Program-made: the position numbers and the translations under genes
NCBI RefSeq assembly: GCF_002245895.1
Contig: NZ_NPJZ01000001.1
Span: forward strand, 5,492,501-5,556,500
Length of the DNA: 64,000 nt
From: Rhodococcus sp. OK302
GTDB lineage: Bacteria; Actinomycetota; Actinomycetes; Mycobacteriales; Mycobacteriaceae
Direction of reading: 5' to 3'
Shown here: piece after piece, positions 15,182 through 23,339 of the stretch
Layout: each line of letters begins with the position of its first letter
Position numbering within the stretch: the stretch's first letter is position 1
The notes under the pieces: model-generated
Databases searched by the model: none
What the model saw: the letters and a program-made list of their open reading frames with translations, nothing else
Told to the model about the DNA's origin: nothing

Positions 15182-15562
15182 TCAGGACGCCGACTGGCTC
15201 TTGTGTGACGTTCGTGCGGCAGGTTTTTCGGACTTTCGGGGATGCTGCTCGTGTTTGCTGGTCCCCGCACCGTCGGCGGCGTGATCCTTACGGTCCAATT
15301 CGCGCAGAACCACCGCCGTACCGCCTACCGCCACCAGGACTGGCCACTCCACCAACCCCACAGCCCCGACCGCCGCCAGGGTGAGGACCGCCGTCGGCGT
15401 CGATTTCGCTCCGGACCGAATACCGTCGCGCACGCCACCGGCTGCGCCCCGGATTCCGCCACTCACCCCACCGACAACGCCTCCACCGACTGCGCCCACA
15501 GCGCTGGTCGTCATGCGAGCAGCGCCTGTGACAACGCGGGTGGCTTCATTCACGATCGACAT
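15182..15562 (-). CDS. Small glycine-rich membrane-associated protein, likely P-type ATPase partner
   Basis: The 126-aa product starts MSIVNEATRVV and has a Gly/Val-rich amphipathic stretch (SAVGAVGGGVVGGVSGG), a hydrophobic segment (AAVGAVGLVEWPVLVAVGGTAVVL) and a basic, Lys/Ser-rich tail. ATG 15562 has AGGAG 7 nt upstream; the longer frame to 15634 lacks this. Its stop is 4 nt from the ATPase start, so the two are an operon. Small partners of P-type ATPases are known in mycobacteria (PacL type), but this sequence does not look like DUF1490, so a partner role rests on context only. Confidence 0.7.
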   Translation of the reverse strand: MSIVNEATRVVTGAARMTTSAVGAVGGGVVGGVSGGIRGAAGGVRDGIRSGAKSTPTAVLTLAAVGAVGLVEWPVLVAVGGTAVVLRELDRKDHAADGAGTSKHEQHPRKSEKPAARTSHKSQSAS

Positions 15563-15766
15563 CGCCACGCTCCTATCAGGAGTCCATCGAATTGATTCGG
15601 TACCAGGTGCCATACCCACCAGCGCCGACGGCAATCACGATCAGCACACGTTCTCGACCCAACCGACGGCCCTGCACTCTTTTCGGGCGCAGTAGAGGTA
15701 CGGTGCGAGAAGCGGCTCGGACGTCGACGAAGAACGTCCGCAATTCATCGACAGGAATCCTGCACT

Positions 15767-16714
15767 GTGGCGATTATCGGCAACTCCGATCTCGACGTCT
15801 TTCGTTTGTCTTTGGGCGGCAACCCCTTCGGATGGACGGCCGACCAACCGACATCGTTCGAGATACTCGATGCCTTTGCCGAAGCCGGCGCGAACTTCAT
15901 CGACACGTCCGACTCGTACACCGCATCCGTCGCCGGAAACTCGGGGGGAGAATCCGAGACGATCATCGGAAACTGGCTCACCGACCGCGGGTTGCACGAC
16001 GACGTCATCGTCGCCACCAAGGTGGGCAGCCACCCTGACTTCAAGGGACTGAAGGCAACAACCATCGTTGCTGCCGCAGACGCGTCGTTGGCGCGGCTAC
16101 AGACCGACTGCATCGACCTGTACTACGCCCACTTCGACGATCCCGACACACCGCTCGAAGAAACTCTCGAGGCCTTCAACGCGCTGGTCGAGGCCGGGAA
16201 GGTTCGTTATCTCGGAATCTCCAACTACAGCCCCGACCGTGTTCGCGAATGGCTTCGTATCACCGCGGAGAACGGGTACGCCCCGCCGATTGCCATGCAA
16301 CCCCACTACAACCTGGTGCACCGGAAATCGTACGAACCCGAACTCGCCAAAATCGCCACCGACAACAACATCAGCGTCTTTCCGTACTTCGCCCTCGCAT
16401 CAGGTTTCCTCACCGGAAAATACCGAACTCGCGCAGACATCGAAGGAAGCCCACGCGAACGAATCACCGCGAGCTACTTCAGCGACGCCGGACTGACCGT
16501 CGTCGACGCACTTGCCGACATTGCGAGCAACCACGACTGCGAAATGTCGACCGTCGCCTTGGCCTGGTTGCTGACACGCCCGGGCATCACCGCTCCGATC
16601 GCGAGTGTCAGCCGCGTCGAACAACTCCCCGCGCTACTGGACGCGCCGAACCTGGTGTTGTCGTCGGATGAACTCGATGAACTCGAACGCCTGTCCACCG
16701 CGGTCGGAGCCTAG
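15767..16714 (+). CDS. Aldo/keto reductase family oxidoreductase
   Basis: The 315-aa NADP-dependent oxidoreductase has the AKR barrel signatures: DTSDSYTAS (Asp and Tyr of the tetrad), VATKVG (Lys) and DLYYAHFDDPDTPLEETL (His), then LGISNYSPDRVREWL and QPHYNLVHR. Its length and the PLEETL/GISNYS motifs place it with bacterial Tas/YajO-like AKRs. The start is GTG 15767 with an AGGA-containing site upstream. The natural substrate is not predictable. It converges on the RAMA-domain gene with only 21 bp between them, containing a short GGCCG/CGGCC hairpin. Confidence 0.88.
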   Translation: MAIIGNSDLDVFRLSLGGNPFGWTADQPTSFEILDAFAEAGANFIDTSDSYTASVAGNSGGESETIIGNWLTDRGLHDDVIVATKVGSHPDFKGLKATTIVAAADASLARLQTDCIDLYYAHFDDPDTPLEETLEAFNALVEAGKVRYLGISNYSPDRVREWLRITAENGYAPPIAMQPHYNLVHRKSYEPELAKIATDNNISVFPYFALASGFLTGKYRTRADIEGSPRERITASYFSDAGLTVVDALADIASNHDCEMSTVALAWLLTRPGITAPIASVSRVEQLPALLDAPNLVLSSDELDELERLSTAVGA

Positions 16715-16735
16715 GGCCGAACGGCCGCCGATCGG

Positions 16736-17512
16736 TCAGGCGGACTTGCGGCGGCGAGCACCCAACGTGGAGTTTCCGATAGTCCAGAACGCCCAACCGT
16801 CGTAGCTCTCGATGTCACCGGAAATGTGTCCGGTGACAGCGTTGGCTGCAGCAGTCGGGTTGGGGAATCGGCGCCCTTCCATCGGGCCCCGCATGATCTC
16901 CAGAATCTCCGTTGTCTCGTCGAAACGACCGACCCAGCGGTAGCCGTGGCAATCGGCAGTCACCTCGAGGCGCAAGTCGATGACCTCGATCTCCTCGACG
17001 GCAGCACTGGCCCGACGCTTCTTGGCCACAACCGGAGTTGCCGTGCGCTTGGCTGCCACGGGTGCCTCGACGTGGATGCTCGTGTCCTTGACCGCTGCCA
17101 GTCCGAGAGCATCCCAGCGATCGTGGCCGTGCACAACGCGCCCCCGCGGAATCGCATGATGACCGGTGCGCGTGCGTCCCGGGCTGTCCATGATCCACAG
17201 ATCGACCTCGGAGCGGATATCGTCGGCAACCTCCACCGACGGCAGCATGAAGAACTGGTGGGGATCTACCGCCAGATCAACGAACACCCAGAACTCGGAG
17301 CGAGTGTCATCACTCTCGATGTCCTCGTCCTGGCGTCGCGCCTGCCAGTCACCGTCGAGCTTGGAGCGAACCCGAACGATGCGGGTACTGCCGTCGCCGC
17401 CCTTCACTTCCACCGGGTTGCGGCGCGAATGCGTCAACCGCACGGCTTTGCCACCACGCTGGGTCACTTCGGAAATGAACGCATTGATGCCGCGGCTCGC
17501 GGTGTCTTCCAT
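16736..17512 (-). CDS. RAMA-domain protein with restriction-endonuclease-like N-terminus
   Basis: The 258-aa protein ends in a domain (about 195-258) with FPNPTAAANAVTG and SYDGWAFWTIG. This is the pattern of the RAMA domain (restriction enzyme adenine methylase associated), proposed to read modified DNA. The N-terminal ~110 residues (IVRVRSKLDGDWQARR, then EFWVFVDLAVDPHQFFMLPS) resemble the beta-strand core of PD-(D/E)XK-type proteins, but I cannot point to a full catalytic triad. A basic Ala/Lys-rich linker joins the parts. No DNA methylase gene is adjacent. A DNA-binding or modified-DNA-sensing role is an inference. Confidence 0.65.
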   Translation of the reverse strand: MEDTASRGINAFISEVTQRGGKAVRLTHSRRNPVEVKGGDGSTRIVRVRSKLDGDWQARRQDEDIESDDTRSEFWVFVDLAVDPHQFFMLPSVEVADDIRSEVDLWIMDSPGRTRTGHHAIPRGRVVHGHDRWDALGLAAVKDTSIHVEAPVAAKRTATPVVAKKRRASAAVEEIEVIDLRLEVTADCHGYRWVGRFDETTEILEIMRGPMEGRRFPNPTAAANAVTGHISGDIESYDGWAFWTIGNSTLGARRRKSA

Positions 17513-17662
17513 GGTCGGCCTGTCTTGAAGCTGTTACGCCCGGTATCGCCAGATCGGCCTGCGGGTGGGGCGGAAGCGGACAGTTGTCGCGGCCAACGCC
17601 CGGCGAATCCGGCTCACGGCCGGTTTACTTACCTCGACCTTACATCGCCGCGACCGGAGAGC

Positions 17663-18910
17663 CTAAGGTGCCCGACGCTCATTCCCAGAGGTCAGGAGTG
17701 CAATGTCGCCGTACAACGCTGCACGATGGGCAAACAACAACTCGTCGACACCGTCGAATTGGTCGCCCACATGATGCGTATTGGCCGCTGAGAGTTCCCG
17801 CGAACCCGAGCGCGCCAACAGGTCGTCGATACGGCTGTCCAAACTCGCCGCGTGCTCGGCAGCGCGCTGGGAACTGAGCTGATCTTCGGCACGTGAGACC
17901 AGATCACCGATCCGCGCCAACGCCGCCGCCCTTTCGACCAACTGGTCCCAGACCGCCCCGAGAGCCTTGGTGCGTGAGTCGATCGATGCGCGGGTGCCCT
18001 CGTCCCGCGCGAAAGATGCAGCCTCGTCGAGTTCGGCAAGAATCGACCGAAGCGCAACGGTGTCCACGGAGATCTGGGTGACCTCGTCGGCGAGATCCAG
18101 CTGATTTCGCTGAATGACAAAATGATCCGAATGCCAGGCGTTGGACGATTCGATGCGGTCGTACACATTACCCGCCAGGTAACGCAGTGCGTCGTACCTT
18201 CCGGCGGCAACCGAATGGTCGTGGTCAACCAATCCGTCGAGTGCCTCGGCTAACCGCCGACCGGTATCGGCGATGACCCCCGAACCCTCGAAACGTGCCA
18301 ATCGTCCGGCAAGCTTGTCGAGGGCCGCGCTGCCCGTGCCCGCCACAACTCCCAGTCCAGTCACCGGCTTCATCGGCACGGGCGTGCGACTGAGCCCCAC
18401 GAACAGCGCCTCACGTTGGTCGACGTCGAGATGCAGACCGTCACGTCGATCCTTGCGGATAGCGCGGACGCTACTCGCGAAATGACGATTGGATCGTACG
18501 ACTGCTGCCCGAGCGGCTTGGACGCGTTTTTCCAATACTTGGACTCGACGTTCGAGCACGACGTGGACGGGTCCGATCCGGTTGGCGCTGAGCCGCCCAC
18601 AGGTTCGCGCGTATTCATCGGTGAGCTGCCGGAGTTCGGACCACCCTCCGATATCCGGGAAGGAACGCCCGACGGCGCGGCGATTGGCCATGACCGATCG
18701 AGTGTCGTCGTCGACGTATCCACCGGCCAGGAGAAGCGCGGCCTCAGCGGACAGTTCCGGTCGATTCCATTCGATCAGCCCGGCTTCGCACCAAGCTCGA
18801 ACTCGGTCGGTGATCAGCGCTCGTCGCTCCGTAACCAACACATCTGCCCCACCGTTAACATCTGCCCCAGGGGTTACATCACCCGAGTCGACGCCGTGAA
18901 CTTCTGCCAT
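17663..18910 (-). CDS. Hypothetical helical/coiled-coil protein
   Basis: The 415-aa product is not recognised. It is rich in Ala, Arg, Asp and Glu with long predicted helices (RRVQVLEKRVQAARAAVV, VERAAALARIGDLVSRAEDQL) and a central basic patch (RAIRKDRRDG). No signal peptide or clear membrane segment is visible. ATG 18910 has a GGGAGGG site 5 nt upstream. It is upstream of, and co-oriented with, the RAMA-domain gene (150-bp gap) and divergent from the DUF5691 gene (100 bp), so the three may form one functional neighbourhood. Confidence 0.75.
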   Translation of the reverse strand: MAEVHGVDSGDVTPGADVNGGADVLVTERRALITDRVRAWCEAGLIEWNRPELSAEAALLLAGGYVDDDTRSVMANRRAVGRSFPDIGGWSELRQLTDEYARTCGRLSANRIGPVHVVLERRVQVLEKRVQAARAAVVRSNRHFASSVRAIRKDRRDGLHLDVDQREALFVGLSRTPVPMKPVTGLGVVAGTGSAALDKLAGRLARFEGSGVIADTGRRLAEALDGLVDHDHSVAAGRYDALRYLAGNVYDRIESSNAWHSDHFVIQRNQLDLADEVTQISVDTVALRSILAELDEAASFARDEGTRASIDSRTKALGAVWDQLVERAAALARIGDLVSRAEDQLSSQRAAEHAASLDSRIDDLLARSGSRELSAANTHHVGDQFDGVDELLFAHRAALYGDIALLTSGNERRAP

Positions 18911-18998
18911 GTCATCCCTCCCAGGTGCCGATATCCACTGTTCCAGAATCTCGGGCGACGCGCGCAGACCCCAACCGAAAGTTGACGCGCCTCTGCCT

Positions 18999-19004
18999 TA
19001 CCGT
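18999..19004 (+). promoter_or_regulatory. Leaderless-type -10 element for the DUF5691 gene
   Basis: TACCGT (TANNNT) ends 6 nt before ATG 19011, and no Shine-Dalgarno sequence is present. It supports this start over the in-frame start at 18909. Confidence 0.45.
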
Positions 19005-19010
19005 AAGCAA

Positions 19011-20321
19011 ATGACCTCGCTGCGAACCGACAAACCGTCAGGGCGCCCAACGCTCCCGACGGCGGCGGTCGCACATCTGACGTCACTGCTCGAGGCTCGG
19101 TCGCCGTCACTGCCGGAGTGGTTCGACGTAGCCGAGCACCACAACTACGTTGCACCCGCGCCGACGGTTCCGGCACTCATGACAGCCGCCCTGAGCCATC
19201 CCGAACATCGCGAACGGTTACTCCTCCTCGCCGGCCCCCGAGGTCAATACCTTGCGGACCACAACCCGGACTGGGCACAATTGCGACGCGTCGGATCCCG
19301 CCGCGACGAACTGTGGCTCTCCACCGACACCGACGACCGGATGGCCTGGTTCGACTACATCCGGACACTTGATCCCGCCTTGGCAACCGAAGAACTCGAG
19401 ATTGCCTGGGCCACCGAAACTCCGTCGCTGCGACGCGATTTTCTGGCCCGAATGCGCGTCGGACTAGGTGAGCACGACTACGACTTACTCGAATGCGGCC
19501 TCGACGACTCGTCGATCGACGTGCGCGAGCGTTCCATTCAATTGCTCCGCCAACTCCCCGGCTCGCCGTTCGCCGAACGGATGACCGCCCGCGCCAAAGC
19601 CTGGGTACGACTCGAAACCAAACCGTTGCGCCCCCGCCTCGTCATCCGGCTCCCCGGTTCACTCGACAGCCAAGCGCCGCGGGACGGCATCGAGAATGTC
19701 CACAACAAGTACAAAGGGATCGGGAAGTGGTGGCTCCGACAGGTGGTCACCGCAACACCACTTGCTTTGTGGGACTCGATGATCGGATCACCCCGCGAAG
19801 CACTCCGCATCCCGATCGAAAAGCAGTGGCACGACGTGATGACCGAATCCTGGACTGCCGCAACAGTTCTCCAGAAGAACTCCGCGTGGGCATCGGCATT
19901 GCTCGAACGGGACGGCCGGAACACCGATCGACGCGTCGTCGCGATTGCGAATCCGCGGGAACGTATCGCATACATCCTCGACGGCCACGCCGACGACTAC
20001 CTCCTCGGAGTTGACGGCAGCGCCCTACTCGACGGAATCGGCCACCCCTGGCCTCTCGCCGTAGCGCAGAAACTCGTGAGCGCGCTCGAAGAAGAAGCGA
20101 CCGAACACGCTGCCTCGGGCGAGGAGTTGGGCATTCACTCACGGCACAGCCACTATTCAACTCTGCGGAGCGCGCAGGCACGGTTCCCCCTCGAAGCCGT
20201 CGCACTACTCTCGGGCGCCGCCAACCGCGCATCCACCACCGACTGGCAACGCGCATTCGCCGAGACTGCCGCTCACATCGAAGACCGTCGAACCCGGTTG
20301 GATGTGCTTCATAACGGCTGA
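19011..20321 (+). CDS. DUF5691 family protein (orphan)
   Basis: The 436-aa protein shows the DUF5691 pattern: LLLLAGPRGQYLADHNPDWAQL, then DYIRTLDPALATEELEIAW and a HEAT-like stretch LEC-GLDDSSIDVRERSIQLLRQLPGS. Members are usually encoded beside SWIM zinc-finger proteins and MoxR-AAA/VWA genes; none of these is present here, so this copy is an orphan. The start at ATG 19011 is chosen because a -10-like TACCGT lies 6 nt upstream (leaderless). Biochemical function is unknown. It is followed by a hairpin terminator shared with the convergent acyl-CoA dehydrogenase operon. Confidence 0.75.
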   Translation: MTSLRTDKPSGRPTLPTAAVAHLTSLLEARSPSLPEWFDVAEHHNYVAPAPTVPALMTAALSHPEHRERLLLLAGPRGQYLADHNPDWAQLRRVGSRRDELWLSTDTDDRMAWFDYIRTLDPALATEELEIAWATETPSLRRDFLARMRVGLGEHDYDLLECGLDDSSIDVRERSIQLLRQLPGSPFAERMTARAKAWVRLETKPLRPRLVIRLPGSLDSQAPRDGIENVHNKYKGIGKWWLRQVVTATPLALWDSMIGSPREALRIPIEKQWHDVMTESWTAATVLQKNSAWASALLERDGRNTDRRVVAIANPRERIAYILDGHADDYLLGVDGSALLDGIGHPWPLAVAQKLVSALEEEATEHAASGEELGIHSRHSHYSTLRSAQARFPLEAVALLSGAANRASTTDWQRAFAETAAHIEDRRTRLDVLHNG

Positions 20322-20331
20322 CAGGTAGCGA

Positions 20332-20367
20332 CGGGGCCGCACCCTGAAACAACAGGATACGGCCCCG
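20332..20367. terminator. Bidirectional hairpin terminator
   Basis: CGGGGCCG (20332-20339) pairs with CGGCCCCG (20360-20367), with partial pairing of flanking bases, between the convergent DUF5691 and acyl-CoA dehydrogenase genes. Confidence 0.7.
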
Positions 20368-20382
20368 ACTACCCTCGAAAGA

Positions 20383-21513
20383 TCAGACCACAGTGACCAT
20401 TTCGTGGTCGGCCACTCCGGCAGCCAACACACGCAGGTGATCCTCGGTACTTCCGAGAGTGTGCTCGATAGCCACCAAACGGCTCACGTAATGCCCCACC
20501 GGGTACTCCGCCGTCATACCGATGCCGCCGTGCATCTGGATAGCTTCCTGCCCGATGAGCCGCGCCGAGCGCCCGATCTGCAACTTGGCACGAGATGCGA
20601 TCACCGGATCAACAACGCCGTCGGCAAGTGACATCGTCGCGTACAGGCTCATGCTGCGCGCCAACTCGAGTGAAACGTACAGATCTGCCGCCCGGTGCGT
20701 CAGTGTCTGGAACTTGGCCAACGGGACCCCGAACTGCTTGCGCGTCTTCAGGTATTCCGTAGTGAGTCTCAGTGCCTCTTCCATGGCACCGACGGCCTCG
20801 GCGCACAGAGCCGCCTGCTCGCGGATCTGCGATGCCGCGATGAGCGCCGACGCGTCGCCTCCGTCGCCCAGAGCCTCGGCCGGTGTGTCGGTGAACTCGA
20901 TCTGCGCGCCGCGCAATCCGTCGTGGGTTGCGTACGACTTTCGCACCAGACCCGACGCGTCACTCTTGACCAGGAAGAGCCCGACTCCCCCATCGGGCAA
21001 CGTGGCGCTCACGACCAGAATATCTGCAGTGGCTCCGTGTCCCACCGGATTCTTGACACCGGTAATACTCCAACCATCGCCCGCCGGCTTCGCAGAAGTT
21101 GATCGCTGCGTTGCGGGCCAACGGATTCCGGGTTCTTGATCCGCAAAAGCCAGGAAGTTCACGCCCTCGGCCACTGCCGGCAGGATCGACGAACGTTGTT
21201 GCGCACTACCGCCTTCCGAGATCAGCCCACCCGGCGTGACGACGGCGTCGAGCACCGGTTCGGGAGCGAGGCGTCGGCCGATCTCGGTCATGACAGCCCC
21301 GATCTCGACCGGCCCGGCATCCATGCCGCCGTCTTCCTCGGAAAATGTCAGACCCAGCAGCCCGACCTCGGCCAACTGCTTCCACACCTGCGGACTCCAC
21401 CCGGGATCCGAATCGGTGACGGCATTTCGCTTTTCGGCGTCGTAACTACGAGAAAGAAGGTCCTTGGTGGTGTCACGAAGTAGCTTCTGCTCGTCGTTGA
21501 GTTCGAAATCCAT
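20383..21513 (-). CDS. Acyl-CoA dehydrogenase, smaller subunit of a probable heteromeric pair
   Basis: The 376-aa flavoenzyme begins MDFELNDEQKLLRDTTKDLL and ends with the C-terminal helical bundle (QEAIQMHGGIGMTAEYPVGHY). Its middle domain is divergent from the canonical FAD-binding pattern. It begins 8 nt after the stop of a second acyl-CoA dehydrogenase gene. Adjacent FadE genes in actinobacteria, such as those of steroid side-chain degradation, often form alpha2beta2 enzymes, so a heterotetramer is the likely state. ATG 21513 is preferred to the frame start at 21633, which would overlap the upstream gene by over 100 nt. The exact acyl-CoA substrate cannot be read from sequence. Confidence 0.85.
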   Translation of the reverse strand: MDFELNDEQKLLRDTTKDLLSRSYDAEKRNAVTDSDPGWSPQVWKQLAEVGLLGLTFSEEDGGMDAGPVEIGAVMTEIGRRLAPEPVLDAVVTPGGLISEGGSAQQRSSILPAVAEGVNFLAFADQEPGIRWPATQRSTSAKPAGDGWSITGVKNPVGHGATADILVVSATLPDGGVGLFLVKSDASGLVRKSYATHDGLRGAQIEFTDTPAEALGDGGDASALIAASQIREQAALCAEAVGAMEEALRLTTEYLKTRKQFGVPLAKFQTLTHRAADLYVSLELARSMSLYATMSLADGVVDPVIASRAKLQIGRSARLIGQEAIQMHGGIGMTAEYPVGHYVSRLVAIEHTLGSTEDHLRVLAAGVADHEMVTVV

Positions 21514-21521
21514 GCCACGCC

Positions 21522-22697
21522 TCACAATCCGAGAATCGAGGAAGCGATGATGCTGCGCTGCACTTCGCTCGATCCGCTGTAGATGGATACCTTCCGGTAA
21601 TTCAGATACGTCGGTGCGCTGTGTTGCGCCCACACCGGCGAGGCGACATCCGTGCCGGCGTCGAACGGCAACGAATCGGGCCCGGCGACGTCCATGAGGA
21701 TCTCGACCGCTGCCTGCTGCAACTCCGATCCCCGCAACTTCAGCAACGAGGATGCCGGGTTCGGCTTGCCGTCCGCGGATCCCGCCACTACCCGCAGTTG
21801 TGTGAGTTCGAGCGCGAGCAGTTCATTCTCGAGCTCTGCCAAACGGGCTGCGAACAGGGGATCTTCCAGAAGCGTGCCGTTGCCGACCTTGACCTCGGCC
21901 GCACGGGCTTTCGCTTGAGCCACACGAACTTTGGAGAATCCGACGCGGGTGACACCGGTGCGCTCGTTGCCGAGCAGGAACTTGGCGTAGCCCCAACCCT
22001 GATTCTCTTCACCCACCAAGTTTTCGCCGGGAACACGCACGTCGTCGAAGAAGACCTCGTTGACCTCGTAGCCACCGTCTATCAGCTTGATCGGGCGGAC
22101 CGTCACGCCCGGCGTCTTCAGGTCTACGAGGATGAACGAAATACCGGCCTGACGCTTGGGTGCGTCAGGGTTGGTCCGCACGAGGCAGAAAATCCAGTCG
22201 GCATGCTGACCGAGCGTCGTCCACGTCTTCTGTCCGTTGAGTACCCAGTCGTTGCCGTCGCGAACTGCGCGAGTCTTGAGCGACGCGAGGTCGGACCCGG
22301 CTTCCGGTTCGGAGAAGCCCTGGCACCACCAGATATCGAGGTTCGCCGTCGCCGGAAGGAACTTCTCCTTCTGCTCCTGCGAACCGAAGGCCGCGATGAC
22401 CGGTCCGACCATGTTGGCGTTGAACGCCAGCGGCTCCGGGACCGACGCCAACTGCAGCTCGTCGAGCCAGATGTTGTGCTGAACCGGAGTCCAGTCCTTG
22501 CCGCCCCACTCGACCGGCCAGTGAGGCACAGCCAGACCGTGAGCGTTCAGGATCTGCTGAGCCTCGACCATCCGGTCGCGGCCCAACTCCTCGCCGTGGG
22601 CGTACGCATTTCTCGTCACTTCGGGGATCTGCGTGCGGAAGAACGTCCGCATCTCGTCCCGGAACGCCAGTTCCTCGTCGGTCAATGCCAGGTTCAT
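21522..22697 (-). CDS. Acyl-CoA dehydrogenase, larger subunit of a probable heteromeric pair
   Basis: The 391-aa product starts MNLALTDEELAFRDEMRTFF. It has the acyl-CoA dehydrogenase middle-domain signature (WCQGFSEPEAGSDLASLKTRA, LNGQKTWTT) and a C-terminal helical domain ending YSGSSEVQRSIIASSILGL. The length and motifs resemble mycobacterial FadE17/FadE29-type proteins that pair with a shorter partner. ATG 22697 follows AAGGA by 6 nt. It is first in a two-gene operon with the smaller dehydrogenase and probably oxidises a branched, cyclic or steroid-derived acyl-CoA; that substrate class is inference from the pairing. Confidence 0.87.
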   Translation of the reverse strand: MNLALTDEELAFRDEMRTFFRTQIPEVTRNAYAHGEELGRDRMVEAQQILNAHGLAVPHWPVEWGGKDWTPVQHNIWLDELQLASVPEPLAFNANMVGPVIAAFGSQEQKEKFLPATANLDIWWCQGFSEPEAGSDLASLKTRAVRDGNDWVLNGQKTWTTLGQHADWIFCLVRTNPDAPKRQAGISFILVDLKTPGVTVRPIKLIDGGYEVNEVFFDDVRVPGENLVGEENQGWGYAKFLLGNERTGVTRVGFSKVRVAQAKARAAEVKVGNGTLLEDPLFAARLAELENELLALELTQLRVVAGSADGKPNPASSLLKLRGSELQQAAVEILMDVAGPDSLPFDAGTDVASPVWAQHSAPTYLNYRKVSIYSGSSEVQRSIIASSILGL

Positions 22698-22801
22698 CGG
22701 GATTCCTTCGCACTCGAAACCGGATTCATGTTCGGTTCGACCGTACTCCGATCGCACACGACAAGGTTAGGACACCCGGAAAGAAGTCGGACCCGATCCG
22801 A

Positions 22802-23248
22802 CTACACCGTTTTGAGAACCAAAAGGAATCCTCCGCCGGCGGGATCGATACTCGTTTCGACATTGAGATTCGGAGCCAATCGAGAAAGTCGATCGATCAA
22901 CCACTCCGACGCGTCCTCGGCATCGTCCTTGCCGGGGCAGCGGGCAACCGCAACCCGACCACCCTTACGTTCGAGCTGCTCCACCACTCCGATGATCGGC
23001 GCGGGATCCACGACGAACAACCGATCCGGCCACGCCACAACAGGTTTGACGGCGCCCTTCTTGGTATTGCAGGCGCGATGGGCCAGGCGCTCGACCCCAC
23101 CCTTGGACTTTCCGCCCTTTTTGACGGTGTTAATGCTGTCGATACTCGGGCCGCGGGGATCGTTAACCGACATGTCGGGATCGACGGGCTCGTCGCACAG
23201 CCAGCAACGCCAAGACTCACGTTCGCCGACTTCTTGAAGGGTAATCAT
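22802..23248 (-). CDS. HNH-type putative nuclease
   Basis: The 148-aa product (MITLQEVGERESWRCWLCDEP) contains a CWLC zinc knuckle and a later RLAHRACNTKKG segment. This is the second half of an HNH motif with the conserved His, Cys, Asn and Lys-Gly. A C-terminal ~60-residue domain is unrelated to HNH and unrecognised. The start at 23248 is chosen because the alternative at 23308 would place a 14-bp-stem terminator inside the coding sequence. The surrounding genes give no clue to a defence or DNA-repair role. Confidence 0.7.
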   Translation of the reverse strand: MITLQEVGERESWRCWLCDEPVDPDMSVNDPRGPSIDSINTVKKGGKSKGGVERLAHRACNTKKGAVKPVVAWPDRLFVVDPAPIIGVVEQLERKGGRVAVARCPGKDDAEDASEWLIDRLSRLAPNLNVETSIDPAGGGFLLVLKTV

Positions 23249-23265
23249 AGGAAGCAACGCTACCC

Positions 23266-23305
23266 GTGCGCACTTTTGGCTGTTCACACAACCAAAAGTG
23301 CGCAC
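23266..23305 (-). terminator. Long hairpin terminator downstream of the ABC permease gene
   Basis: A perfect 14-bp inverted repeat (23266-23279 and 23292-23305, arm GTGCGCACTTTTGG) with a 12-nt loop follows the permease stop on the minus strand. Confidence 0.7.
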
Positions 23306-23339
23306 CATGCGGGTCGCGTGAATGTGACAGCCGGAGCCC

